The notes: generated by a model from the letters alone, not told the origin. Shown: positions 17,876-27,767, counted from the first letter of the stretch. The stretch is 64,000 bases of DNA from Streptomyces sp. NBC_00083 (GCF_026343295.1 NZ_JAPELY010000001.1:3588735-3652734), one strand, 5' to 3'. A program made the numbers and translations.

Positions 17876-18384
17876 ATGCAAATCGTCCTGGTGAGCGGGC
17901 CCTCGGGGTCAGGGAAAACGACCGTCGCGCGCATCCTGGCCGAGAGGATGCTTTCTCCCAGCGTGCACCTGCACACCGACGACTTCTACGCGGCGATCAA
18001 GCAGGGAGCAGTGGCGCCGTACCTCCCAGAAGCGCACGAGCAGAATCAGACCGTCACCGCAGTGATCGCCCAGGCCGCCGCCGGATACGCCGCAGGGGGC
18101 TACCACACCGTGGTCGACGGGGTCGTCGGCCCGTGGTTCCTGGAGGCGTACGAGAAGGCGGCGGAAGCCGCAGGCGTCGGACTGGTCTACGTGGTGCTGC
18201 GGCCAGACAGGGAGTCACGCTCGCTCGCGGGACGTCCCGCGATCAACACCCGCTCACCGACCGGCCGATCCTCAACCAGATTTACGACACCTTCACCGAC
18301 CTCGGCCCTCACGAGAAGAACGTCCTCGACTCCACACACCTCAGTGCGGAGGAGACAGCCGAGGCCGTGCTCGAACTTCCGTGA
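17876..18384 (+). pseudogene. P-loop kinase-like AAA ATPase gene, frameshifted
   Basis: Residues 1-110 read MQIVLVSGPSGSGKTTVARI with a Walker A motif, HLHTDDFYAAI and a strand ending VYVVLRPDRE, the layout of small nucleoside/antibiotic-kinase-like P-loop proteins. Near 18,218 the frame changes: the sequel TLARGTSRDQHPLTDRPILN, then LGPHEKNVLDSTHLSAEETA, lies in another frame and ends at 18384. Restoring one frame gives a ~168-residue protein of normal length. Either a mutation or a sequencing indel. Confidence 0.75.
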
Positions 18385-18503
18385 GACTGCTCAACCTTCG
18401 CCGTGAGGGGGGCATATAGAGGGAATCGGCCTCCGTGAAGCCCTGATTGGCGTCGTTCGGGCCACCACGGCGCGCTGTCAGCGGGCGCAGATAGTGTCGC
18501 GGC

Positions 18504-19157
18504 ATGAGCCGGATCATCTCGTACAGCACAGCAGACAAGTCACATGTCATCGGATTTCTGGGAGCCGCAGGTCACTTCACGCAAGAGCAGCAGCGCCTTG
18601 CGGGCATCATGCGCCAGAAGGCGCTGGCCGCCCAGACGGAGGTGGACAGGCAGGATCTGGGCTGGGGTCTGACAGTGCCTGAAGCACTGGAGCATCTTCT
18701 GCACGGACACGCTTCCTCTGCTGCCCCTGCCTCCGGCAACGCCTATGCGGCCGCGATGCAGATCGTCATCGACTGCAACGCCAGCGATTCGATGGACTGG
18801 GCGGTGTACTCCAAGCCGGCCACCTTCCTTGACGCACTGGACCGCGAACTGCTCCGCGTGGGAGTGAGTGCGGACCTGTTGCCCGGAGCCTTCATCGTGG
18901 GCGGCCTGCCCAGCGGATTCCCTTTCCACCTGCCGCTGCCCTCGCACGCCATGGAGAACTTCGGCTTCTGGCCGTTGGAGAAGACCCTGCCCGCCGCCGA
19001 GGCCTATCGGGCGGTTCTGGACCACGTCGACGAGGACTTCACCTACGAGCTTGAGCAACTCATCGAGAAGCTCGACGAGGAGCACGAGAACTGGGTCGAG
19101 AGCCAGGACATCGACTGGTACACCCAGGACACCATCTTCTTCTCCATCACCGGATGA
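18504..19157 (+). CDS. DUF7691-like conserved hypothetical protein
   Basis: A 217-residue acidic protein: MSRIISYSTADKSHVIGFLG, a Cys-poor helical middle, then IPFHLPLPS-like FPFHLPLPSHAMENFGFWPL and a C-terminal helical stretch ending DWYTQDTIFFSITG. The full length matches a streptomycete family of unknown function that I recall as DUF7691. Intact and well expressed-looking, flanked by broken genes. Confidence 0.65.
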   Translation: MSRIISYSTADKSHVIGFLGAAGHFTQEQQRLAGIMRQKALAAQTEVDRQDLGWGLTVPEALEHLLHGHASSAAPASGNAYAAAMQIVIDCNASDSMDWAVYSKPATFLDALDRELLRVGVSADLLPGAFIVGGLPSGFPFHLPLPSHAMENFGFWPLEKTLPAAEAYRAVLDHVDEDFTYELEQLIEKLDEEHENWVESQDIDWYTQDTIFFSITG

Positions 19158-19372
19158 GCAGGACGCACCACGATCTGGGCGTTGTGGTCGCAGGCTCCGC
19201 CCGGATGCCCCGTAGGCGACTTGCAAGAACGGTTGTCGCTGGGGCTCGGGGAACGGCCGCGGCCCTTTGGTGCAGAGAATGTTGGTGAGGAACAGGAACA
19301 CTGTTCAGTGCGTGTCGGGCGACGGTAGGTTGCTGCGTCGCGCGCCGGCCGACGCTGGCGCCCTGAGTCGCG

Positions 19373-20368
19373 TCAGGAGAGCACCCATTGGGGCGGGTGC
19401 TCTGGGCCGGCCGGGCAGGTGAAGACGTGCAGGTCGCGATCACGGCCGAAGCGGAGCCGGGTGGGCTGGGCGACGGACCGGCCGCCCCTGATCGAAGCCA
19501 TCCCCTGTTCGGACGGATCGCGGTCTTCCACGGGCATCCAGCTGTGTGAGTCGGGGTCCGTCTCGTCGCCCCCAGCCGTCAGCAGGAGCCGCATCGGGGC
19601 CCTACAGGACGCGCACGCGATGTCCAGCGGGCCCGTCGAAGCCCAGCTGGGAAAGCCACCGACCCGCCATCCGGGAGGGATCGAGAGGGCGCCCTGGTAG
19701 TTCGGCGCGTCCCGGCCGCCTTCCGCGGTCTGGGCATCGTCCCAGGCGTCGATGCGGGCGATCAGAGCCGCAGGCAGCGTGTCGTCCTCCGCCCACGGAT
19801 AGGTGTGCACCTCCTCGGGGTGCACGACACAGGGTTCGGGGAGTTCGTCCTCCCGCCGGAGCAATGGCACTTCAGGTGCGGCAGCAAGGAAGCGGCCCGC
19901 GCTCTCCGTCTGCGCGGCCAACCTCCACCGCAAGAGATATCGGCGCTCCAGGTACCGGCCGTGGGTGCGCGGGCAGCGAAGGAGCTGCACCAGGTCAGCG
20001 CCGCCGGGACCAGCGGCCAGCCCGGGGACGTCCCGGCCGAAGAACTGGGCGAGCCCCACGAAGGGCGCCGGCCCGTCCTCCCCCGGGCTGCCGGCGCCGG
20101 GCCACGGGCGGCTCCGAGGCCACACGCCCGCGGACCGGGCGGCGCGGATCTCCTCTGGTGCATACCCCTCGGTCTCGGGCTCGTGCAGTTCGCGGCAGAC
20201 CGGCCACGGCTCGTCGCTCGGCCACAGCAACGGCCCGCCGACATGGCTGTCGTGCCGTTCGGGCTGCCCCAGCCGCGGGTGCAGGCGGGTCGTCCGCCCT
20301 CGATATGCCGCCAGCTCCGGGAACACCGCTTCCACTGCAATCGGCCTCGCCGGCGTTGTCCTGGTCAT
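19373..20368 (-). CDS. DUF1963 (YwqG-like) domain protein
   Basis: A 331-residue protein. Typical DUF1963 signs: GGPLLWPSDEPWPVC, VGLAQFFGRDVPGL, PEEVHTYPW, KVGGFP-like WRVGGFPSW and a final FTCPAGPEHPPQW. Two Cys pairs (CASCRAP) may bind metal. Members are stand-alone proteins of unknown role in many bacteria. The start ATG 20368 fits the family. Confidence 0.8.
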   Translation of the reverse strand: MTRTTPARPIAVEAVFPELAAYRGRTTRLHPRLGQPERHDSHVGGPLLWPSDEPWPVCRELHEPETEGYAPEEIRAARSAGVWPRSRPWPGAGSPGEDGPAPFVGLAQFFGRDVPGLAAGPGGADLVQLLRCPRTHGRYLERRYLLRWRLAAQTESAGRFLAAAPEVPLLRREDELPEPCVVHPEEVHTYPWAEDDTLPAALIARIDAWDDAQTAEGGRDAPNYQGALSIPPGWRVGGFPSWASTGPLDIACASCRAPMRLLLTAGGDETDPDSHSWMPVEDRDPSEQGMASIRGGRSVAQPTRLRFGRDRDLHVFTCPAGPEHPPQWVLS

Positions 20369-20524
20369 ACGCGGAACGTACGCGGTCGGGACCGCGTCAC
20401 ACCAACGGGATACCGCGCACCCTCCTGCGAGGAAACACCATGTCCGGTCGAATCAGCATGGTTCGGGCCGGCACGACCACCGTCCTGACACAAGCCACAT
20501 ATGCGATCTCAAGTCTCGGCAACA

Positions 20525-21266
20525 TCACTTCCCGGAGGAGGAGAGCGTTCCCGCCACTGAGCAACAGACGTTCTCGAAACCAACCCACAGAGCCAGGCTC
20601 CGACGCGCCATCAGGGCTTCCGCCATGAGGGAGATCTCGTCCAGTTCCGCGCTGTCCCGTCTCACCGAAGTTTGACCGCAGCTTCGACAGGCGGAGATGG
20701 TGCCGAAGGTGCTGCTGAGAGTTGCCATCGCGGGGCGCCGAGCAGGTCGCCATGGATGTGGCGCCGCCGAGCTCCGAGGGGATTGGGCGTTCCACCACTC
20801 ATCTGTGCCGCAGCCTACTTCGTAGTGCCACCAACCCTCATCCTGCCCTTGGTTCAGGAGCGCTTTGATCTGGGCGAAGTCCGCGTCGGCCGGTACGTTG
20901 AAGGCCACCATGGGGGCGTCCGCGCTCATGACCGCACCGCCGAGGTGGAAGACGGCCAGGCGTTGGTGTACCTCCTGAGGGCTGCGGCCCGGCGGCCCGG
21001 AGGGTATGGGCACGACGCGAATCGTGCAGTTGCCGGCCGAACTGGCCCTCTCGGCTGCCCAGTGCAGCCCATCTGAGATGGTCCGGAACTGCACGACGTC
21101 TCCCTCGGCCACACCGTCTTGCAGAAACGAGGCGGTTTCGATCACGGCCGTGACGGCACTGAGCCGTGTCGCCCGCAGGCCCTCGGTCCTGCGGGAACCA
21201 GCCCTCGCGGGGGACGAACCGGAACCAGACCTTGACCTTCTCAACCGCGTGCACGGCGCCGATCAT
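20525..21266 (-). pseudogene. DUF4265 gene, frameshifted
   Basis: The 5' part from ATG 21266 gives VEKVKVWFRFVPREGWFPQD. After about 21,190 the matching sequence continues in another frame (TEGLRATRLSAVTAVIETAS, then DGVAEGDVVQFRT, GQDEGWWHYEVGCGTDEWW). Together these are the DUF4265 domain of ~140 residues. About 75 further unlike residues follow to 20525, so the stop is probably also lost. Role unknown. Confidence 0.7.
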
Positions 21267-21302
21267 GCTCGGGTCGCCAGCAGCATCTTGCATCGGGGCT
21301 GA

Positions 21303-22130
21303 GCTGAGCGGTAGAGCTTGGGGACAAACCCGTCGGCGCGTCGCCCCAGGCCCCGTCGACGACGAGTCGGGTGTGGGCGGTGGGCATCAACTGGTGTCGG
21401 GAGCGTTCACCCCAGGCAAGGGCCTTGTCGGGGCCTTCGAGAGCGGGGGCATGGCGAAGTGGCGCGCCCAGGCGGACTACCTCGTGGCCGCAGGTGCGCT
21501 GTACCGACAACCCGACCTGACTCCGGGCCAGTTCAGAGGTTTCACGCCCGGCCAGCTTTTCCGGCAGGCGATGATCCGTGCCCAGATCCCACCGAGATCG
21601 AGCAGCCCATGGTCGACATCCGGCGCGCCGCCCAACTCTCGAAGCACGGCATGCAATGCGGCGCGCAAGACACCGTCACCTGCCCCAAGTTCCGTGAACT
21701 CGCGGCGTGGTGGTGCGTCCCCACACCCGGTGAGGGCCATCGGAACCTCGCGGAGAGGGCGCCCGACCGCCAGCGCGGCCGGCCGAAGCGACCCTATGGC
21801 ACCGGCTACCCGGTGAAGCGCCGCTGAATGTCGCCCGCACTCCCGCTCGGCCGTCACGGGGCGGTGGCGGTCGCCCAGCAACACCCGGGCGCTCCCCGTT
21901 GTCGCCGAACGGTTTCCAGAATATTGACTTCGTCGACTTCTCCGCACTTCTACGGGAGGGCGTCAGCGTACCCGAGAAACCGCCATTGCGCGTGTCTGCC
22001 GGGTGGGTGTCCCCGTGGGTGAACTCGCCTTTGGGTGACTGGCGAAGGACGAATATGAGCCAGGGAGCACCAGAATCGGTCATCCCATGGAACGGAGCGC
22101 TTCGTTCCTTGGAGGCGGTGAAATCTGAGG
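21303..22130. other. Stretch without a confirmed gene, upstream of the biosynthetic operon
   Basis: Plus-strand frames show patches with protein-like composition (AKWRAQADYLVAAGALYRQP near 21,460; DIRRAAQLSKHGMQCGAQD near 21,630) that lie in different frames, suggesting a decayed gene of unknown family ending near 21,827. From a TTG at 21,899 a 78-codon frame (NGFQNIDFVDFSALLREGV...) runs to 22,135; it is less GC-rich than neighbours and could be a small real gene, but no family is recognised. Confidence 0.35.
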
Positions 22131-22537
22131 TGTAGCGATCCCTTGCATCCGGATATAACCCGATTACGTTGTCCAAATGCACGCGAGATCGGTCCGGTCT
22201 CATGGTTGACACGTGCGGCATCGGGTCGTGAATATGCAGTGCAGATCACGGCGCATGATCCAATCCGGTCCCGACACGGCGGGGTTTGGGCGACTGTCCT
22301 ATTCGTCGGCCCCGTCATCCAGATCTGTTCGCAGGGAGGGAATTCCAGGCTCAAGGTACGAATCCGACAGCGCTCCGTGTCCAGCTGTCGCTTTCCATCC
22401 CTAGGGTCCTCCCGTGCCCGGCAGAGGTGGTATGCGGGCGATCCGGCCGGAGAATTCATTTCGCCGTCATTTCCGTCACCCAATCATGACACCCGCGATT
22501 CCGTGTGCCCGGACGCAGGTGATGAAGGAGTGTGCAC
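22131..22537 (+). promoter_or_regulatory. Leader and promoter region of the SAH-hydrolase-like/radical SAM operon
   Basis: About 400 bases noticeably richer in A and T than the flanking genes, without coding character, directly upstream of a tightly packed operon. GAAGGAG at 22524-22530 is the ribosome-binding site for ATG 22538. The promoter should lie here; no known riboswitch fold was recognised by eye. Confidence 0.5.
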
Positions 22538-24208
22538 ATGACGCTCAACGCCCTGATGGGCACGTCGTCGAACGGCGACGAACTGCCGCGTGACGGCGCG
22601 ACCGCACGGCTCCACAGCGTGATCAGCGGCCACTGGTCCTCGGACGTCCTGCTGCGCCTGCGGCTGAAGCGATGGCCGGACCCTGCGGAACCGCTTCCGG
22701 GGAACCATGAGGTCGTCGCTCTCGACGACGGCGGCTACGCGCACACCGTGGACACCGGCACCGGCTTCGTCACGGTGCAGTTCACGCCCGAGCCCGACTC
22801 CGCGCCGCACGCGCTGGAGCACAGCGATCCGCCGACCCCACGCTGGCGCGCAGCCGTGCTGACGGAAAGCGTCAGGGCGGACGATCCGAGGGCTGCCGCG
22901 GTCGCCGGGGCGCTGGCCGATGCCCTGCGCGGTGAAGGCACCGCCTTCAGCGAGACCGAGGTGGCGCGGCTGTGGGGGGCGATGCCGCTGCTGCGCCGGT
23001 ACGCCACCGAGGACAGCGCCCTCACCGACTGGGCACTGATATTCCGCGACCACTACGTGGAGAACAGCGTCGGCTTCCTGTTGGCCGCCGAACGCGCCGG
23101 GTTCGCACCGCAGTGGATCTACGCCCTGGACAAGGGCGACAAGACGTTACGCCGGGACCGCGTGCACGGGTGGTTCCTGTCCCGGGGCTACCGCAGCGCC
23201 ACCCTCGACAACTCCGTCGTGAACGGCACCGCCACCGAGGAGGAGGTGCGCCGGGCGCGCGAGGTGGGCTCCGACGTGGACGCCTTCATCCGGGCGGCAC
23301 ACGCCGAGGGCCGACGCGTGCTCATGGTCGACGACGGCGGCATCATCGCCCTCGGCTCCGCACGCGAACGCCTGGTCACCGAACAGCCCGACGCCGCACT
23401 GGAGTTGACCGTCAGCGGCCTCAAACGCATATCGGCGGCCACCGACATGCGCCTGCCCGTCCTCAACATGGCGCGCTCCGAGGTCAAGACGCATTTGGCC
23501 TACAACGAGATCGCCGACTCCTGTGTGCGGCGGCTGCGCGCCATCGTGCCGGGCGAGAAGTTCGTGGGCCGGCGCGTCCTGTCCCTGGGCTTCGGCACCC
23601 TCGGCGCCCGGGTCGCCAGAGCGCTGCGTGCGACCGGGTGCCGCGTCACCGTCGTGGACACCGACACACTCGCCCTGGTCCGCGCCGCCGAGGAGGGCTT
23701 CGACACCAGCCGCTCGGCCCATGCGGCCCTGCTGCACACCCGCCCCTTCCTGATCATCGGGACCACCGGCGAGGACGCGCTCACCGAGGCCGACCTGCCG
23801 CTGCTGCCCGACGGCGTGCTCCTGGCCGGATTCGCCACCCGGGACTTCAGCCTGCTCAGCGAGCGTCGCGTCGCCACGACGGCGTCGGACGTCCCCGGCG
23901 TGGGTGTGCGCTACACCCTGCCTGACCGCCGTTCCGCTGTCCTCCTCGGCGACGGCCGCTCTCTGAACCTGTACACCTACGAGGGCATCCCCAACCGTGG
24001 TTACGACGCCTACCGCGCCGCCACTCTGGTCACCGCCAAGCACCTGTGCCGCTCCGCCGCAGACTTGGCGCCCGGCATCCACCTAGGGGTGGTCGACCAA
24101 GTGGTCCGCGACGCGGGGCTGTTCGACGCGTACTACGACACGTACCTCGCCGACACGGTCCAGCCGGCCGAGGACGGCGTCGAGAACGGCGGGGACGCAC
24201 ATGAGTGA
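22538..24208 (+). CDS. S-adenosyl-L-homocysteine hydrolase-like NAD-binding protein
   Basis: A 556-residue protein. Residues ~200-500 align by motif with SAH hydrolase: MVDDGG near 264 (family LDDGGDLT), ELTVSGLKRI, PVLN...EVK with a lysine near 316, the Rossmann GFGTLGARVARAL near 350, and a TGEDALTEADLPLLPDGVLL exit region. The usual D190/N191 after the catalytic lysine are not conserved, and the first ~190 residues are unlike SAHH. So it may act on a different nucleoside-like substrate using internal NAD+ redox chemistry. First gene of the operon; its end overlaps the next gene by 8 bases. ATG 22538 is used rather than GTG 22532 because of ribosome-binding-site spacing. Confidence 0.75.
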   Translation: MTLNALMGTSSNGDELPRDGATARLHSVISGHWSSDVLLRLRLKRWPDPAEPLPGNHEVVALDDGGYAHTVDTGTGFVTVQFTPEPDSAPHALEHSDPPTPRWRAAVLTESVRADDPRAAAVAGALADALRGEGTAFSETEVARLWGAMPLLRRYATEDSALTDWALIFRDHYVENSVGFLLAAERAGFAPQWIYALDKGDKTLRRDRVHGWFLSRGYRSATLDNSVVNGTATEEEVRRAREVGSDVDAFIRAAHAEGRRVLMVDDGGIIALGSARERLVTEQPDAALELTVSGLKRISAATDMRLPVLNMARSEVKTHLAYNEIADSCVRRLRAIVPGEKFVGRRVLSLGFGTLGARVARALRATGCRVTVVDTDTLALVRAAEEGFDTSRSAHAALLHTRPFLIIGTTGEDALTEADLPLLPDGVLLAGFATRDFSLLSERRVATTASDVPGVGVRYTLPDRRSAVLLGDGRSLNLYTYEGIPNRGYDAYRAATLVTAKHLCRSAADLAPGIHLGVVDQVVRDAGLFDAYYDTYLADTVQPAEDGVENGGDAHE

Positions 24209-25298
24209 CCTGCCCCGTGTGTGCGTCGTCGGCTACGGAGTGGCCGGCAAACTCCACCACCGCCTGCTGGAAGCCGCCGGTCTGCGCGTGTGCGCCGTGG
24301 ACCCGGCCCTGACCGGCGTGCCCGTCGGCGTCCACAGCCGCCGGCCCGTCGACCACAGCCCCACCGTGCGGGACATGACGGGGCCCGTGCACCTGTGGTC
24401 GCTCTGCACACCCACCCGGGTGCACGTCGACGTCCTGGCAGAGGTCCTGGAGCGCGACCCGCTGGCCCGCGTCATCATGGAGAAACCGGCCTGCCGGGCA
24501 CAGGACGTGCCCCGGCTCCAGGATCTGCTGGAGCGGTATCCCGGAGCGCGCGTGGTCGTGATGAACCAGTACCGCCACGCCCATGCGCTGCGCCTGCTGG
24601 ACGGCCTGCGGCGCCATCACCTGCCGGACCATCCGGTGACGGCGGTGCGCGTCGCCTTCAGCAAGGACCGGCGGGCCGACATGGAGGCGGGCCGGTTCGT
24701 CGACCGCGACCACGGCGTCTTCGGCTACGAATGGCCGCACATGCTGGCGGTGGCGAGCTGGCTGCTGCCACCGGACGCGTACCGTGCCTATGTCGAGAGC
24801 CCGGTCGAGGACGTGCGCGGCGACGTCCACGAGGACTACTTCGTCACGGCCGCCCGGGAACGCGCCGTGGTGGCGGACGGTGTGGAGCTGGATCTGTACT
24901 CGTCGGTCGTCGGCGACGCGCCCGGGGACACCGGCGTGCCCGACTGGGCCCGTCCCTTCGGCCACTCCACCGGCGGCCGCCGGCGACTGGCCCAACTCCA
25001 GGTCGGTCCGGCGCTGTTCACGGCCGAGCTGGATCCCGTGGCCCTTCCGGGCGGTGGCCGGCTGCCCAACAACACCCACCGGCTGACGGCCCAACTGCCC
25101 GGCGGCTGCCAGGAGACGCTGGTGAACGACTCTCCCATGGACAACGCCCTGCGCACCGCGGTCGCCCAACTGCTCGGCGACCTGCCCCTGCCTCCGGTCG
25201 ACCTGCGGCCCGTGCACCGCATCAGCGCCCTGGCGGGCCACTTCGGGCACGCCCGTGAGACCGCGGCGGTCGGACAGCTGAGCGGAGGCGCCGTATGA
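24201..25298 (+). CDS. Gfo/Idh/MocA family NAD(P)-dependent oxidoreductase (first of two)
   Basis: A 365-residue protein with an N-terminal Rossmann domain (RVCVVGYGVAGKLHHRLLEA) and the family EKP motif (RVIMEKPACRAQDV), followed by a divergent substrate-binding half containing an EWPHMLAVASWLL helix. Such enzymes oxidise or reduce hydroxyls of sugars, inositols and nucleoside-like compounds. It overlaps the SAHH-like gene by 8 bases and the next gene by 4, showing translational coupling. Less canonical than its neighbour; substrate unknown. Confidence 0.85.
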   Translation: MSDLPRVCVVGYGVAGKLHHRLLEAAGLRVCAVDPALTGVPVGVHSRRPVDHSPTVRDMTGPVHLWSLCTPTRVHVDVLAEVLERDPLARVIMEKPACRAQDVPRLQDLLERYPGARVVVMNQYRHAHALRLLDGLRRHHLPDHPVTAVRVAFSKDRRADMEAGRFVDRDHGVFGYEWPHMLAVASWLLPPDAYRAYVESPVEDVRGDVHEDYFVTAARERAVVADGVELDLYSSVVGDAPGDTGVPDWARPFGHSTGGRRRLAQLQVGPALFTAELDPVALPGGGRLPNNTHRLTAQLPGGCQETLVNDSPMDNALRTAVAQLLGDLPLPPVDLRPVHRISALAGHFGHARETAAVGQLSGGAV

Positions 25299-26422
25299 GC
25301 AGGCTCCGCTTCGGTATCATCGGCTGCGGTGTGATCGGCGGTCTGCACGCCAGGGTGCTTCACACCTACGCACCGCTCGCCGCACGGGCACGACTCGTCG
25401 CCGTTGCATCGCCCTCACCCGAGCGCGCGCACCGGCTGGCCGGGGAGACCGGCAGCGAGGCGACGGACATCGCCACCCTCATCGAGCGTTCTGATATCGA
25501 TGTCATCAGTGTGTGCACCCCCAGTGGCCTCCATGCCGAGCTGGGGCTGCGGGCACTGGCCGCGGGCAAGCACGTCGTCGTGGAGAAGCCCATCGACGTC
25601 ACCGCCCAGGCGTCGGACCGGCTGATCGCCGGCGCACGACGAGCCGGGCGTGCCCTTGCCGTTATCAGCCAACACCGCTTCGACCCCGCCTCCCGGCTGC
25701 TGCGATCCGCCCTGGACGCCGGGGAGTTCGGAACGCTGACATCGGGACTGGTGGAAGTGCCCCTGTGGCGTGGCCAGTCCTACTACGACTCGGGCGGCTG
25801 GCGCGGCAGCCAGGCCCTGGACGGCGGAGGCGCGCTCCTCAACCAGGGAGTGCACGCCGTCGACCTCGCCCAGTGGCTGATGGGCCCGGTCGTCGAAGTC
25901 GCCGCGCACACCGCCCTCAAGGGGCACCGCGGCATCGAGGTCGAGGACGTCGTCACCGCGAGCCTGCGGCACGCAAATGGCGCCCTGACGTCCCTGCTGG
26001 CGACGACCGCGGCGTACCCGGGGCGCACCACGCGCCTCACGGTGCACGGCGACCAGGGCAGTGCGGTGATCGACAACGACGAACTCATCTACTTCCACGC
26101 CGCCGGACCCGGGGACGACACCTCCGCCTACGGCGCTTATGGTGCGGGCAACCAAGCCGCCGAGCGCTGTCCGCCCGCTCCCGCCCAGCAGCGGGACGCC
26201 AGCGGCCTGCTTCCTTCGCCGCACGGCGACCAACTCGTCGACTTCTGCGACGCGGTCGCCGAGGGCCGGGCGCCAGCCGTCGACGGAGAGGAGGGCCGCA
26301 GGGCCCTGCTCACCGTGCTCGCGGTGTACGAAGCGGCGCGCACCGGCGCCGTCACCCAGGTGGCGCACGCCCCCGATGCGACACCCCACCCTTCCGCCAC
26401 CATGACCCCGGAGCCGGCATGA
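25295..26422 (+). CDS. Gfo/Idh/MocA family oxidoreductase (second of two)
   Basis: A 375-residue canonical family member: LRFGIIGCGVIGGLHARVL (GxGxxG), VCTPSGLHAELGLRALAAGK, VVVEKPIDVT, and the catalytic-region GGGALLNQGVHAVDLAQWLMG with the conserved His. The C-terminal domain ends in DFCDAVAEGRAPAVDGEEGRR, standard for sugar/inositol dehydrogenases. Starts with an ATGA overlap with the preceding gene. It probably performs a redox step on a carbohydrate-like intermediate next to its divergent paralogue. Confidence 0.9.
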   Translation: MSRLRFGIIGCGVIGGLHARVLHTYAPLAARARLVAVASPSPERAHRLAGETGSEATDIATLIERSDIDVISVCTPSGLHAELGLRALAAGKHVVVEKPIDVTAQASDRLIAGARRAGRALAVISQHRFDPASRLLRSALDAGEFGTLTSGLVEVPLWRGQSYYDSGGWRGSQALDGGGALLNQGVHAVDLAQWLMGPVVEVAAHTALKGHRGIEVEDVVTASLRHANGALTSLLATTAAYPGRTTRLTVHGDQGSAVIDNDELIYFHAAGPGDDTSAYGAYGAGNQAAERCPPAPAQQRDASGLLPSPHGDQLVDFCDAVAEGRAPAVDGEEGRRALLTVLAVYEAARTGAVTQVAHAPDATPHPSATMTPEPA

Positions 26423-27684
26423 CCAGTGTGAGTTTCGTCGTCGCCGACGACGAGTTCGAGCGTGACTTCCTCCAGCTTCCCCTCGACGTGGCCAACGCGG
26501 CCGCCCTGCTCGGGCGGGACGGAATGGACGTCGTCGTCTGGGACCGCCGCCTGAGCGACGAGCCGCCCCACGTCGACGCGGTCGACGTGGCCGTCGTCGT
26601 GACGGCGATCGCGGACCGCGCCCAGTGCTACCCCCTCGATCTGGGCCCGGTGCGCACCGCCGTGGAACAGGTACGGAGGACCTGGCCGAAGGCCACCGTC
26701 CTGGCCGTCGGCCCGCACGCCACCCAACTGCCCACGGCCACGCTGCGCGAGCTGGGCGTGGACCACGTGGCGCGTGGCGAGGCGGACGCGGCGGCGGTGC
26801 ACGGCGTACGGGACCTGCTGAGCGGCAGGCCGGTGCTGGGCGAACTGCCGCTGAGCGGGACGTATCCGCCACTGGACTTCGACGGGGCGCCCCTGCCCGC
26901 CTACGACCTGCTGGACCTGACCGCCTACACGGCCGAAACGTTCACCGGCGGGCGGGTCAAGCGAGGACCGTGCGGCATGGTGCTCGGCGTGCGCGGCTGC
27001 ACCTACGGATGCACCTTCTGCCACCTGCCGTTCGGCACTCGGATGCGCCCGGAGCCCGTGGAGCGCACACTCGCGGAGATCGCGGCGATGCGTGAACGCG
27101 GCGTGGACTCGCTGTTCTTCCTCGACTACGTCTTCGGTCTGCACCCGACCTTCTACAAGGAGCTGTGCACCGGACTCGTCGGCGGCGGCCTGGAGTGGAG
27201 CGGGCAGAGCCGGGCGGAGGTGGTCCTGCGCCAGGACGTGGATCTGTGGGCCGCCGCGGGATGCAACGGCATGTGGCTGGGCGCTGAGTCGCCGGCCGTC
27301 TCGGAGACCGGCGTCGGCAAACGAGTCCCGGCGGAGAAGATCGACGCGGCGATCCGCCGTCTTTCGACGGCCGGGATCACCCCGTTCGCCTTCGTCCTGC
27401 TGGGCCTGCCCGGCGACCCGGCCTGCCTGAGCGGCGAAGTGGTCGACTGGGCCGCCTCGCTGCCGGGATACTTCGGACTCAACCAGCTCTTCCTGCGTCC
27501 CGGCACACCGCTCTACGACGAACTGGCGGCCGATTACAACGGCGGTACGACGCCCACGACATGGGCCGAGGTGGAGGCGGTGACACGGCGCTACCGGGAG
27601 CGCTATCCGGTCAGCCTCGACGACCTCTGGCAGCGGCTCGTCAAGCTGCCGAACTACATCGGCAACGCGATGGCCGCCGTATGA
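26419..27684 (+). CDS. Cobalamin-binding radical SAM enzyme
   Basis: A 421-residue protein. Residues 1-~150 form a B12-binding-like Rossmann domain (VVTAIADRAQCY, VLAVGPHATQLP, VDHVARGEAD). The radical SAM core follows with C194-x3-C198-x2-C201 (GCTYGCTFCHLPFG) for the 4Fe-4S cluster, FFLDYVFG, and SRAEVVLRQD-type strands. This B12-dependent class does methylations at unactivated carbon, ring contractions or other radical rearrangements. ATGA overlaps join it to the genes on both sides. In this operon it is the likely key step; substrate unknown. Confidence 0.9.
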   Translation: MTSVSFVVADDEFERDFLQLPLDVANAAALLGRDGMDVVVWDRRLSDEPPHVDAVDVAVVVTAIADRAQCYPLDLGPVRTAVEQVRRTWPKATVLAVGPHATQLPTATLRELGVDHVARGEADAAAVHGVRDLLSGRPVLGELPLSGTYPPLDFDGAPLPAYDLLDLTAYTAETFTGGRVKRGPCGMVLGVRGCTYGCTFCHLPFGTRMRPEPVERTLAEIAAMRERGVDSLFFLDYVFGLHPTFYKELCTGLVGGGLEWSGQSRAEVVLRQDVDLWAAAGCNGMWLGAESPAVSETGVGKRVPAEKIDAAIRRLSTAGITPFAFVLLGLPGDPACLSGEVVDWAASLPGYFGLNQLFLRPGTPLYDELAADYNGGTTPTTWAEVEAVTRRYRERYPVSLDDLWQRLVKLPNYIGNAMAAV

Positions 27685-27767
27685 GCACCCGCCGCCTCAT
27701 AGCCGATGCCGGGCCGGTGCGCCGCACCGGGCCCGGGGCCGAGTGGCAGGAGTCCGTCGTACCGTGA
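27681..27767 (+). CDS. Possible 28-residue coupled small ORF
   Basis: ATG 27681 overlaps the TGA of the radical SAM gene (ATGA) and its own TGA at 27765-27767 overlaps the GTG proposed for the MFS gene (GTGA). It encodes MSTRRLIADAGPVRRTGPGA and eight more residues (EWQESVVP). The double overlap mimics the other junctions of the operon, so it could be a translated peptide, a coupling device for the exporter, or chance. No precursor-peptide motif (double Gly, core Cys) is present. Confidence 0.35.
   Translation: MSTRRLIADAGPVRRTGPGAEWQESVVP

Noticed and set aside
22040..22537. Cobalamin or SAM riboswitch upstream of the B12-radical SAM operon
   Set aside because: The words AGCCAGGGAGCACC near 22,055 only loosely recall a B12 box, fall before the leader, and no supporting helices were found. 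A covariance-model search (Infernal against Rfam) would decide.
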